From CAYJDG01 sp964368875 (GTDB taxonomy: Bacteria > Pseudomonadota > Alphaproteobacteria > Micavibrionales > Micavibrionaceae): a stretch of 46,051 nucleotides of DNA. Location of the stretch: contig CAYJDG010000015.1 in the NCBI GenBank assembly GCA_964368875.1, positions 1 through 46,051 on the forward strand, in the 5' to 3' direction. Below the pieces are notes generated by a model. The model worked only from the letters and a program-made list of their open reading frames with translations. It was not told the DNA's origin and did not search any database. Shown here piece by piece: positions 1-7,603 of this stretch. Each line of letters opens with the position of its first letter. Position 1 is the first letter of the stretch. Made by a program: the position numbers and the translations under genes.

Positions 1-2
1 TC

Positions 3-311
3 GGTTTAAAAAATCTTGATCTCAGCAAAACCACCATCTTTACCAGCCTCAGCCCATGCGAAGTTTGCACCGGTCTGATCCGCACGCGCATGGTCGGGAT
101 TGAAGGGGCGGGGACGGTCGTGATCGGTGATGCCAGCACGCATAATAACAAAGAGAACGAACAACGCATCCGTGACAAGGGTATCAAGGTCGTGATCCTT
201 GAAGATGCGTATGGCATCGAGGTTTATCGTCGCTACCGCGCGAGGAAGCCCGAACAGGATTTACTGGACTGGGGCGGCATGGCCGCCGTACGCGTGGCGC
301 AAGGCCAGTAG
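3..311 (+). CDS. Cytidine/deoxycytidylate deaminase-family protein, C-terminal part
   Basis: The reading frame is open from base 3 and runs to a TAG at 309-311; the start lies outside the window. The first visible residues contain SPCEVCTGLIRTRM, the P-C-x-x-C signature of the cytidine deaminase fold, whose two cysteines bind the catalytic zinc. The rest (VVIGDASTHNNKEN, then VVILEDAYG) fits the later beta strands of nucleoside and nucleotide deaminases. The H-x-E catalytic motif would be upstream and is not visible. The substrate (cytosine, guanine, dCMP or a tRNA adenosine) cannot be decided from this fragment. It converges on the large minus-strand gene with a gap of only 5 bases. Confidence 0.65.
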   Translation, partial: GLKNLDLSKTTIFTSLSPCEVCTGLIRTRMVGIEGAGTVVIGDASTHNNKENEQRIRDKGIKVVILEDAYGIEVYRRYRARKPEQDLLDWGGMAAVRVAQGQ

Positions 312-316
312 TGGAG

Positions 317-3300
317 TCAGCCGTGGTTTAAGCGGTCCAACTCGTCCCAGCGCAGTTTGATGCGGAACTCGCCGCGTTGCGGCGCAGCTGCAATTTCCCA
401 GTCAAGTTTCTCATAGGCCTCGCCTAATTCTCTGCGTTCGGCAACGATAAATTGCTGATCGCTATCACGGGTATGGCCGATAGATTTCCCGGCGATTTCA
501 GGAGTGGCCGCAAGCTGAAACGGCAAGGAGCGGCGGTCGAGCGGCCCGGCCCCCAGCATAACGCGTTTGATCTTGGGATTGGCTTCGAGCATGTGCAGCC
601 CAGCCGCCAGAGCAAAGCGGCTGAGGAGAAAATCTTCCTGCTCGCTTTTGCGCTCCCATGCATTGAACACCACGTTACCTTTGGTAGATAGCCAGCCGCT
701 GAGTTTGGCAATCGGGCGGTCGCGCTGATCGCGGATGATGTAGAGCGCGTTTTTCGGATCTTTGAATTGCGCCCGCGCCATGTCGGCACCGTCGCCACCG
801 AGGTAGTTGCAACAATTGACGATCTTGCCGATCCACAGGCTTAAGGGATCGCCATGCGGCACGCGCTCCATGCGATAGCCATCGAGACCAATCGTCGCAC
901 CATCGATTGTGATATTCGGCATACAATCTTTGCCTTTGCCAGCCCGGGTGAAGGTTGCTAGCAGATCGAGCGTTTCATTGAAAGCAGTTTCTTCGGCCAT
1001 CAGATTAATACAGAAATTAGCGACGGCTCGATTTTCAGTGCCGCGTTTGTAACCGACGCGGACCGCGATGGCGCGGATCATGGTGGGCGTCATGGTTTCC
1101 AGAGAGAGCGTACGGTCATGCACGGCAGCACCTGTCTTACCTAATTTATCGCGGTTGATGCGGCGGCGCTCGGCGTTCATGGGTTCTATGTGCTCACGTA
1201 TATAGGTTTCGATGCCGGGAGCATGGGGCAACAGACGCAGAATAGGATGACCATAGCGCAGGACAAGATTGCTCCATATCTCTTTGCTCCAGTTTTCCGA
1301 TTGAGGAAGTGTAAACATGCATAGATCATGTACCGGCTGACGGGTCGGTTGCGCGTGGCGGCGCAGGAACGTGTCGACTTGGCGAAACGTGCTGAACAGC
1401 GTGGCAAGACGATTGACCTGTTCGAGGGCATTATGTGTGTGCTCGATTTCCTGATAAGTAATAAAATGCGGCAGCAGTTCGTACAGCAGCCGGGTATTTA
1501 AATGCGGATCTTTATAGTGCTGGCGGACAGGCAGGCCTAACTCAGCTTTGGCTTCCTGATGAAGATCGTAGAGAAGACCATTTTTTTCTCGCACCTTGGC
1601 CAGAAAGCGGCTCTCGAGAACACTAGGCTTCAGCGTTTCTGGCTCAACAGCATGGGTGACACACAACTCGATAAGCTTACTTGACATTGCGAAAGAAGAT
1701 TTTATTTCATCCCAAAAAACCGGGTCCGGATCAGTATCCCTGACCGCTTTCGCAAACCCTGTCAGCATTGCCAACTGGCTGGAATCACGCGTTCTATCGG
1801 CAAGGGAATAGGCTAACTTGCCAAGGGCTTCGCGGGCTGCCACGGGAGTATGCAGGGCATAGATCGTGCGTACCCACAGCGCCGGAGCGTCAACTTGGCC
1901 GCCTTGTTGGAGAACACCTATGCTTTCGCGCAGCGGTGGCTTGTAGTGTTCGCGGGTAATATAGTCCGCCATATTGACGCGTTGCACATCGTTCAGTAGC
2001 GGCAAAGATTTTTCTAAAAGTGGGCCTAGTACTTTATAAGACGCGACAACTTCCGGGTATGACATCGCGCGTCCCGCCGCAACATAGCTTACCATGTTGT
2101 CGTTGACGTCATCGAATTGATCCCCTTGGGGCAAGGTCATGACGCGCAGGATAAACGGTGCGTTACCATTGCCGCCTGATCTGAACCATAAGTTTAACGG
2201 CATGCGATCGGCGAGCACTTGCAGCGTTGCCGGGTCGCGGCTGATCCGGCCATAGTATTCGTGCTTCGGAAATCCGTGCAGAAAGCCGTTTGTGAAACCA
2301 CGCGCTGTTTTCTGTTCTGGTGTCAGCCCCTCATAATAATCAAAGATTGCACGCAGATCATCCGCATGGCCGTAGGTGGTAGCACGGATGGTGGCCTGTT
2401 CCAGATAATGGTTGGTCTCGAAATCGAACGGCACCATGGGTGTGGAGGTTGCGGCCCGGACCATCTCAAGCCGCCGTGCGATTTCCGCCCAGCGCAGGTC
2501 AGGCGCGAAATGCCGCTTGAAGCGGTCAGGAGTATAAATACCTTTTTTATGAAGGTTTTCTTGATCGTGAAAATTCAGATACTTTATTTCGATCAGGAAA
2601 AAAGACCTGGTGAAATCGATTTTCTTTGATTGGGCCGTCCATCTCTGTAGGGTTGCTATAAATTTATTGAAGAGCGCGATATCCCCTGTATGGAACATAC
2701 TGTTGCGGTGGTAATTTTCAATTGTGCCGCAGAGTGATTTGCCCTGATTGTCCTGATGCAAAGCGGCATGATGCAGGACAATATCCAGACGATCTTGTTG
2801 GGACAGACGGTCGGCTTGTTTCAGAATATAGGCCGCAACGGGATTGTCAGGCGGGGCTGCCAAGGCCTCAGCAAAAGTCGCCTTGATAAATTCGGTGCGT
2901 GTGCCTTTGGTGCCCAAAATCGCATCGACTTTATCAGCCAGACGCGCCAACCCGCGCAGGTAAGGAACGGTAAGCTCTCCTGCGCCGTAATAACCGCTAA
3001 ATTTTAACTTACTGCCATCAAGGCCCAGCAGTGTGCCGCCATGTTTGACGGTCGTGCTGTTCAGATGCGGTGCAATCTGCGCCTTGTATTTTTGTACGAT
3101 TAGCTCGGCGTAGGCAAGGGCAGTCGGTACATCTAAAGCCATCACTGCGGCTTGCAGTGTGGAGAACGCATTTATCGCATGAGACTCTGGGCCGTGTCGC
3201 GAGATCAGCGGGGGCAGCGTGTCAGGAACAACAGAATAACGCGCCTGTTGCTCATCCCGACGCGCTTCACATTCCTCTTTTGTATGAGGCGGAAAGCGTG

Positions 3301-3580
3301 GAGCCGAGAGTTCCTGTTTGACCCATGCCGCTGTAGCGCTGCCTTTGCGTCGCGAGGCGCTTGCGATTTCATAGAGAGCGGACCAATAGACATCGCGTTC
3401 ATGCTCACGCCCTTGGGGACGCGCAAGTTGCAACTGGACTTCGAGCATGGCTTGAATCACATCCAACTGATCGTGCTTGAGATAATCTTCAAACAAAGGC
3501 ACAGCGGCTTCGATGTCGCGTTTTTCATGCGGTCGGAGCTTGCCATCGGCGACTTTTTTAAGGATTTCGAGAGTAAACAT
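317..3580 (-). CDS. Large hypothetical protein (1087 aa) with possible PcfJ-like C-terminal region
   Basis: I do not recognise this protein as a whole. It has no signal peptide or obvious membrane segment. The first two thirds are mainly helical. The last quarter changes character: VNCCNYLGGDGADMARAQF is followed by NALYIIRDQRDRPIAKLSG and a VVFNAWERK strand. That pattern, a cysteine/asparagine loop then an 'I.R...P.A.L.G' hairpin, recalls PcfJ-type phage and plasmid proteins, but the likeness is by eye only. The ATG at 3580 has an AAGG 10 bases upstream, and both sit inside a strong inverted repeat. It follows flhG on the same strand after 61 bases. Nothing ties it to motility, and it may be an accessory gene at the cluster edge. 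Confidence 0.6.
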   Translation of the reverse strand: MFTLEILKKVADGKLRPHEKRDIEAAVPLFEDYLKHDQLDVIQAMLEVQLQLARPQGREHERDVYWSALYEIASASRRKGSATAAWVKQELSAPRFPPHTKEECEARRDEQQARYSVVPDTLPPLISRHGPESHAINAFSTLQAAVMALDVPTALAYAELIVQKYKAQIAPHLNSTTVKHGGTLLGLDGSKLKFSGYYGAGELTVPYLRGLARLADKVDAILGTKGTRTEFIKATFAEALAAPPDNPVAAYILKQADRLSQQDRLDIVLHHAALHQDNQGKSLCGTIENYHRNSMFHTGDIALFNKFIATLQRWTAQSKKIDFTRSFFLIEIKYLNFHDQENLHKKGIYTPDRFKRHFAPDLRWAEIARRLEMVRAATSTPMVPFDFETNHYLEQATIRATTYGHADDLRAIFDYYEGLTPEQKTARGFTNGFLHGFPKHEYYGRISRDPATLQVLADRMPLNLWFRSGGNGNAPFILRVMTLPQGDQFDDVNDNMVSYVAAGRAMSYPEVVASYKVLGPLLEKSLPLLNDVQRVNMADYITREHYKPPLRESIGVLQQGGQVDAPALWVRTIYALHTPVAAREALGKLAYSLADRTRDSSQLAMLTGFAKAVRDTDPDPVFWDEIKSSFAMSSKLIELCVTHAVEPETLKPSVLESRFLAKVREKNGLLYDLHQEAKAELGLPVRQHYKDPHLNTRLLYELLPHFITYQEIEHTHNALEQVNRLATLFSTFRQVDTFLRRHAQPTRQPVHDLCMFTLPQSENWSKEIWSNLVLRYGHPILRLLPHAPGIETYIREHIEPMNAERRRINRDKLGKTGAAVHDRTLSLETMTPTMIRAIAVRVGYKRGTENRAVANFCINLMAEETAFNETLDLLATFTRAGKGKDCMPNITIDGATIGLDGYRMERVPHGDPLSLWIGKIVNCCNYLGGDGADMARAQFKDPKNALYIIRDQRDRPIAKLSGWLSTKGNVVFNAWERKSEQEDFLLSRFALAAGLHMLEANPKIKRVMLGAGPLDRRSLPFQLAATPEIAGKSIGHTRDSDQQFIVAERRELGEAYEKLDWEIAAAPQRGEFRIKLRWDELDRLNHG

Positions 3581-3614
3581 AGGGCGTACCTTAGCTAAAA
3601 GGTACGCCCTATGT
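3577..3614. repeat. 14-bp perfect inverted repeat over a start codon
   Basis: Arms 3577-3590 and 3601-3614 are exact reverse complements with a 10-base loop (TTAGCTAAAA on the plus strand). On the minus strand the right arm holds both the likely Shine-Dalgarno (AAGG) and the ATG of the 1087-residue gene. It could therefore sequester the start site in mRNA, bind a dimeric repressor, or act as a factor-assisted stop after flhG. There is no T-run directly after it on either strand, which argues against a standard intrinsic terminator. Confidence 0.65.
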
Positions 3615-3641
3615 CAAATTTATGGAAACTAAGCAGTTTGT

Positions 3642-4493
3642 CTAGGCGCGCGCGACTTTCATCATGCTGCGAACCTCTTCCTGCATCTCGCGCCAGGCGT
3701 TTTTGGCGATTTTTTCGACATCACAGGCCGCGTCGGAGTTTGGTGAGCGGGTGAGGATCGGCGTCTGGTGGCGGATCGTTTCCTTGACCTTCGGATCAAG
3801 GCGCACGATGCCGGCAAACGGCGGAGAGAGGCGCAGGAAATTTTCACAAGCTTTAAGAAGCGTCTTGTAAGTTTTCTCGCCTTCGGTCTGGCTGGCGGCC
3901 ATGTTGACGACGATAGAAACGTTCTTGGACATGCCTGCGGCAGAGCCGAGTTTGATAAACGCATAGGCATCGGTCAGCGAGGTCGGCTCATCGGTCGAAA
4001 CAAGTAGGGTGCGCGTCGCAGAGGCCGAGAACATACGAACAGTGCGATCAACCCCTGCGCCAAGATCAATGATGACGACGTCGTAGCTTTCGGAGACATC
4101 AATCAATTGATCGCGCAGCATCGCGAGACGCTGGGACGGCAAGGCCGAGAGTGACGCCTGACCCGAGCGTCCGGCAACGATATCAAAGCCACCGTCTTCG
4201 TAAGTCTGGATGACTTTATCGAGAGAGAGGCGCCCACGGATCACATCATTGAGATCGCGTTTTGGCATCAGCCCGAGCTGGACGTCGACGTTGGCAAGGC
4301 CAAGATCGCCATCAAACAGCAGGACTTTCTTGCCTTGGCGGGCGAAGGACTGGGCCAGCGTAATCGAGAAGAAGGTTTTTCCCACGCCCCCTTTGCCGCT
4401 GGCAACAGCAAGGATGTTCTTGCCCCTGCGGAACGCTGGTGACAGAGGGTTATCAAGGGCGGCGTCACTGGCTGCGGTTGTGTCTGCCATCAT
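3642..4493 (-). CDS. flhG: FlhG, MinD-like ATPase controlling flagellar number
   Basis: FlhG (FleN, YlxH) is a membrane-cycling ATPase that limits flagellar number together with FlhF. The 283-residue protein has the deviant Walker A of the MinD/ParA family, SGKGGVGKT, near residues 33-41. It also has FDGDLGLANVDVQLGL (Walker A', switch I area) and VVIIDLGAGVD (switch II). The C-terminus WREMQEEVRSMMKVARA could form the amphipathic membrane-binding helix. The N-terminal DQAxxLR motif that stimulates the FlhF GTPase in studied FlhG proteins is not evident. The start directly abuts the flhF stop (TAA at 4494-4496). Two ATGs lie in tandem (4493 and 4490); the first is used here. Confidence 0.93.
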   Translation of the reverse strand: MMADTTAASDAALDNPLSPAFRRGKNILAVASGKGGVGKTFFSITLAQSFARQGKKVLLFDGDLGLANVDVQLGLMPKRDLNDVIRGRLSLDKVIQTYEDGGFDIVAGRSGQASLSALPSQRLAMLRDQLIDVSESYDVVIIDLGAGVDRTVRMFSASATRTLLVSTDEPTSLTDAYAFIKLGSAAGMSKNVSIVVNMAASQTEGEKTYKTLLKACENFLRLSPPFAGIVRLDPKVKETIRHQTPILTRSPNSDAACDVEKIAKNAWREMQEEVRSMMKVARA

Positions 4494-5528
4494 TTAGGTT
4501 CCTGTTTTTCTGCGAGAGGTGCTGGAGCGGGTTGATTGGGGTGGAGTTGCCGGGAAGAAGAAATTTCCAAGGCGGCGAGGAGAAAGCGGTTGCAGGCCAT
4601 CGGCGACATCGGCGGTCGCGCTGACATCGGCGAATGACAGATTGCCCTGATGGGCCGCAGCTAGCAGGCCGCCAAGGCGGCGCGCGATATCGGCACGGGT
4701 CGGCAGCAGACGATGCACGCCGAGGGCCGCGAAAACGCGCCCCATCTCACCGGACTCAATCGCATCCAGCCCGGCAGGCAAAACCAGAACGGGTTCTATG
4801 TCCCCGGCAACGGTCAGCTTGGCGAGTTCTTTCATGTCGGCATTATTGAACGGATTGAACCCGGTCGTATCGATCAGGATCTGATCGGCTCCGGCGCAAG
4901 CATCGATGGCGCGGGTCAGCTCGGTCGCGTTCTTAGCTTTTTTAAGATCGATCTCCATGACGCGGGTCAGCGCCTGAAGTTGCTCGAAGCCTCCGGCGCG
5001 GGCCATATCCGTTGTGATCACGGCGATTTTTAAATCATTCATCACGCCGCGGGCCGCCATTTTGGCAACGGCGAGCGTTTTGCCGGCACCCGGCGGGCCA
5101 ACAAACATCAGGGCTTTTTTATAAGCGCGGATGGGCAGGGGGGTGAAACTGAACAGGGTATCGATCGCGCCAACGAAGGCCACGGACGGCTCTTCGATGT
5201 CCATGACGCTTGCGCACGACACAATGTGGTCGACGACATCTTCGGGGACGGAATGCTTCAGGAGAACGTCGAGAATGGCTTCGGAGATATTATTATCGTC
5301 GGTATTTTCGTCGTCGTATTGCAGCCAGTCTTCGTCGCGCGCAATTTCACCGCCTTTGGCGATTTCAAAGGCGATACCGCGATCTTCTTCTATGGCAGCA
5401 GTGACACGCACAGACTTTCCACCTTTTTCTTCGCGCGTTGCAATGATGATGGCATCCTCACCGAGGCTGTCACGTATCATTTGCATCGCTTCCGTCATTG
5501 TTTTTGCATAAAACGACTTGAGTCGCAT
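4494..5528 (-). CDS. flhF: FlhF, SRP-type GTPase for polar flagellum placement
   Basis: FlhF marks the cell pole for flagellum assembly. The 344-residue protein begins with the family N-terminus MRLKSFYAKTMTEAMQMIRD, then a basic/acidic linker, an N domain and a G domain. G1 is GPPGAGKT (residues 144-151), a TTDMARAGGFEQL switch region follows, and G3 is DTTG (220-223). The G4 position reads TRAD (277-280) instead of the usual TKxD. The region after it is short and ends in a serine/arginine tail, so guanine recognition may be altered. It lies upstream of flhG with no gap. A CtrA-box match sits about 100 bases upstream of its ATG. Confidence 0.92.
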   Translation of the reverse strand: MRLKSFYAKTMTEAMQMIRDSLGEDAIIIATREEKGGKSVRVTAAIEEDRGIAFEIAKGGEIARDEDWLQYDDENTDDNNISEAILDVLLKHSVPEDVVDHIVSCASVMDIEEPSVAFVGAIDTLFSFTPLPIRAYKKALMFVGPPGAGKTLAVAKMAARGVMNDLKIAVITTDMARAGGFEQLQALTRVMEIDLKKAKNATELTRAIDACAGADQILIDTTGFNPFNNADMKELAKLTVAGDIEPVLVLPAGLDAIESGEMGRVFAALGVHRLLPTRADIARRLGGLLAAAHQGNLSFADVSATADVADGLQPLSPRRLGNFFFPATPPQSTRSSTSRRKTGT

Positions 5529-5624
5529 GTGAGGAAACCAGAACTGATTCGTCTCAGTATAAGCGAAGTCAGACTCAACTGACTAGGGGGTTTCAGGGTG
5601 ACTGCCTATTCCAACACGAAATAG

Positions 5625-5640
5625 TTAAACGATTGTTAAC
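5625..5640 (-). promoter_or_regulatory. CtrA-box match upstream of flhF
   Basis: TTAA-N7-TTAAC (5625-5628 and 5636-5640) is an exact match to the full binding consensus of the alphaproteobacterial master regulator CtrA. Because a G precedes it, the reverse strand also reads TTAA-N7-TTAAC. It is 97 bases upstream of the flhF ATG in a non-coding stretch, a position compatible with direct control of flhF-flhG. No convincing -10 was found beside it. Confidence 0.55.
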
Positions 5641-5671
5641 GGGGTGAGTCAAAAGAGTCACACTCGGCAAA

Positions 5672-5703
5672 AGAAAAGACCCGGATCGGTCCGGGCCTTT
5701 TTG
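5672..5703 (-). terminator. Intrinsic terminator (bidirectional form)
   Basis: A hairpin with stem CCCGGA/TCCGGG and loop TCGG (5680-5695) has an A-rich left flank and a T-rich right flank. Read on the minus strand it ends in TCTTTTCTTTT. It lies 23 bases beyond the stop of the minus-strand gene ending at 5726, so it most likely ends that transcript and isolates flhF. Confidence 0.75.
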
Positions 5704-5725
5704 AAAAATCCTGCCTTCAGCAGAT

Positions 5726-6031
5726 CTAGCGGTAGTTGATAGAGGCATATTTGACGATGCCTCGTTCATTTATCCAGAGGTTGACGGAAGATTTCTCGTC
5801 AGGTCTCTTCAGGCTTTCAAAGGCGACTTTGTCAGTGGCGGCGCCAATAAACGTAGTAGCGGTTGCTGTTCTCCGGGCCACATAATCATCACAATTCTTT
5901 TCACCCGGCACCCCTTCAGGAGCGATATGGATTGTGACTTCCTTACCAGTGCCGTTGATTTTCAGAATGACATCCCCTGGATAGGAAGCATCAGAAATGG
6001 TCGCCGTGGCGAAGCGGAATTTATCCAGCAT
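5726..6031 (-). CDS. Small hypothetical protein (101 aa)
   Basis: Not recognised. The protein is soluble, has no signal peptide and is rich in short beta-type segments (DVILKINGTGKEVTIHI, SVNLWINERGIVKYASINYR). It has one cysteine. The ATG at 6031 is preceded by AGAGGG at good spacing. A possible sigma-70 promoter lies just upstream and a strong intrinsic terminator just downstream, so it is probably a single-gene unit inserted between flhA and flhF. Its 5' flank (6032-6157) is much more AT-rich than the flagellar genes, which hints at later acquisition. Confidence 0.6.
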   Translation of the reverse strand: MLDKFRFATATISDASYPGDVILKINGTGKEVTIHIAPEGVPGEKNCDDYVARRTATATTFIGAATDKVAFESLKRPDEKSSVNLWINERGIVKYASINYR

Positions 6032-6068
6032 AGTGGCCCTCTACTATTTTTTTTGTATTCAGGAGTTA

Positions 6069-6097
6069 TGAATAGCAAATAAATTATCTTATGACAA
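6069..6097 (-). promoter_or_regulatory. Possible sigma-70 promoter
   Basis: On the minus strand TTGTCA (6097-6092) is separated by 17 bases from TATTCA (6074-6069). The -35 is a 5/6 match and the -10 is weak (3/6). It lies in an AT-rich gap about 38 bases upstream of the ATG at 6031. AT-rich sequence gives such matches easily. Confidence 0.35.
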
Positions 6098-6157
6098 GAA
6101 AATAATAGGGATCTAAGAAGCTGATATATATAGTTAAACAGTCTTATGCAGCGGTCT

Positions 6158-7525
6158 TTATGCTTGTTGCCCAAGAGGCTTGATCTGGGTCTTTACGGAA
6201 GGTTCGGTTGGTGCCGCGGCGACAGCCACAGGCGCGCTGGCGTCCTGAGATGTGATCTGGGCAACCGTAGGGCGGGCCATCAAGTCCTGATAGGTACTTA
6301 GCAGTTGCTGCTGGCTGGACTCCGGCGTTGCTGCTCCGACTTTCGCGGCGGGGCTTGAGGGCGCGTTGTCTTTAAAGTAACCGGGAATATATGTGCGGGC
6401 TGCGTTGATGAAGCTGTTTGCGACCGTCTGAACTACGGGGTCATTCGCAAATTCGCTGCTGCCGCGCACCGTGACGGCGGCATTGAGCAGATGCTGGGTA
6501 TAAGGAGATTTTCTATCCGAGCTCATCATGCTGTTGCCCATTTCGACCAAACAGAGGTAGTGCATTCTTTCTCTGACGTTGTCGTTATCGGGAGGGAATT
6601 GTGAAATGAACTCACGTAAGTCTTTTGCCGCACCCCACTTACCTTTGCTCGCTTGATCGAGCAATTGTTTGAGAGCCTCTTTCAGAGGTTTGCTGGCCTC
6701 ATCATCTCCAAGAGTATCATGCATGGCCTGAGCTCTGATCACATCGTATTTATGCGGGTTCTCCATACGCACCGCTTCGGCATAGACAGCACGTTTAAAT
6801 TTATCCATGCCAACTTGAGTGTCACTGATAGACTGAGTTCCCGTATTGCCGGTTCTGTCCATGTCGGCCCGCAGTGGCGTGTTCAGCATCGATGAAGCCG
6901 CATAATCTTTATCGGCGGCAGGACGTATCATGGTATAGATCAGGCGCGCAGCGCTGAGTGCATCGGGTACGCCCGGATCTCGCACAACGCCCGCCTGCAG
7001 GGCCTGACGATAGAGATCGATACCCGCGCGTTCGGCCTGCAGTTCATCGAAGGGGCCGCCTCGGTCAGTCCGATCCCGGCCCATTTGGGCGTTGCTTACA
7101 TCATGGTGGCCTTGCTCATGGAAAAGAAGCATTGAGCGCCAGTCGGTAACCAATCCTGGTGCATTATTGGGAGTATTTGGGGGGAGTCCGGCGAAGCTGT
7201 TAAAAATTCGCTGTGGGGTTGAGCCAGGCTCAGCGAGAACAGTAATGCCAACGGGTGGAAAATCGTTAGTACGGAAAGCGATAGAATATCCGCCGCGCAG
7301 ATCCATGGCAATTTCCTGCAGCACTCTCTGCGACGAGGCTCCGCTGCCGGAGAAAGCGACAGAAAATTGTGGAGTTGGCTTGACCACGATGAAATCTTCC
7401 GGGGTCGCAACAACTATCGGTAATGTAGAACGATTGGCCTGATTCAGAAAATTAATAACGCCCGGCCCGAAATAGGTATCTGCGGCGGGGGTCGCCCAAA
7501 TTCTTGCAGGGGCTTTATCAGCCAT
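6158..7525 (-). CDS. Putative HExxH zinc metalloprotease-like protein (455 aa)
   Basis: Not recognised overall. Residues 136-140 read HEQGH within MLLFHEQGHHDVS, a zinc-protease HExxH helix. About 25 residues later DELQAERAGID (160-170) supplies a candidate third ligand (E161 or E165) in the E-x-x-x-x-D form seen in gluzincins. The N-terminal 110 residues look like beta sheet (FSVAFSG, GGYSIAFR, GITVLAEP), and the C-terminal half is helical with an Ala/Pro-rich tail. There is no signal peptide. It sits alone between flhA and the small gene at 5726 on the same strand and has no known flagellar counterpart. A cytosolic or exported peptidase is possible; activity is inferred only from the motif. 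Confidence 0.6.
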   Translation of the reverse strand: MADKAPARIWATPAADTYFGPGVINFLNQANRSTLPIVVATPEDFIVVKPTPQFSVAFSGSGASSQRVLQEIAMDLRGGYSIAFRTNDFPPVGITVLAEPGSTPQRIFNSFAGLPPNTPNNAPGLVTDWRSMLLFHEQGHHDVSNAQMGRDRTDRGGPFDELQAERAGIDLYRQALQAGVVRDPGVPDALSAARLIYTMIRPAADKDYAASSMLNTPLRADMDRTGNTGTQSISDTQVGMDKFKRAVYAEAVRMENPHKYDVIRAQAMHDTLGDDEASKPLKEALKQLLDQASKGKWGAAKDLREFISQFPPDNDNVRERMHYLCLVEMGNSMMSSDRKSPYTQHLLNAAVTVRGSSEFANDPVVQTVANSFINAARTYIPGYFKDNAPSSPAAKVGAATPESSQQQLLSTYQDLMARPTVAQITSQDASAPVAVAAAPTEPSVKTQIKPLGQQA

Positions 7526-7603
7526 ACTCAGTGCCTTTCCTAAAGTCAGGACAATACCAAAATTCTACCATTGGAGATTGAGGCTTTGCACTAAAATAGG
7601 TGT

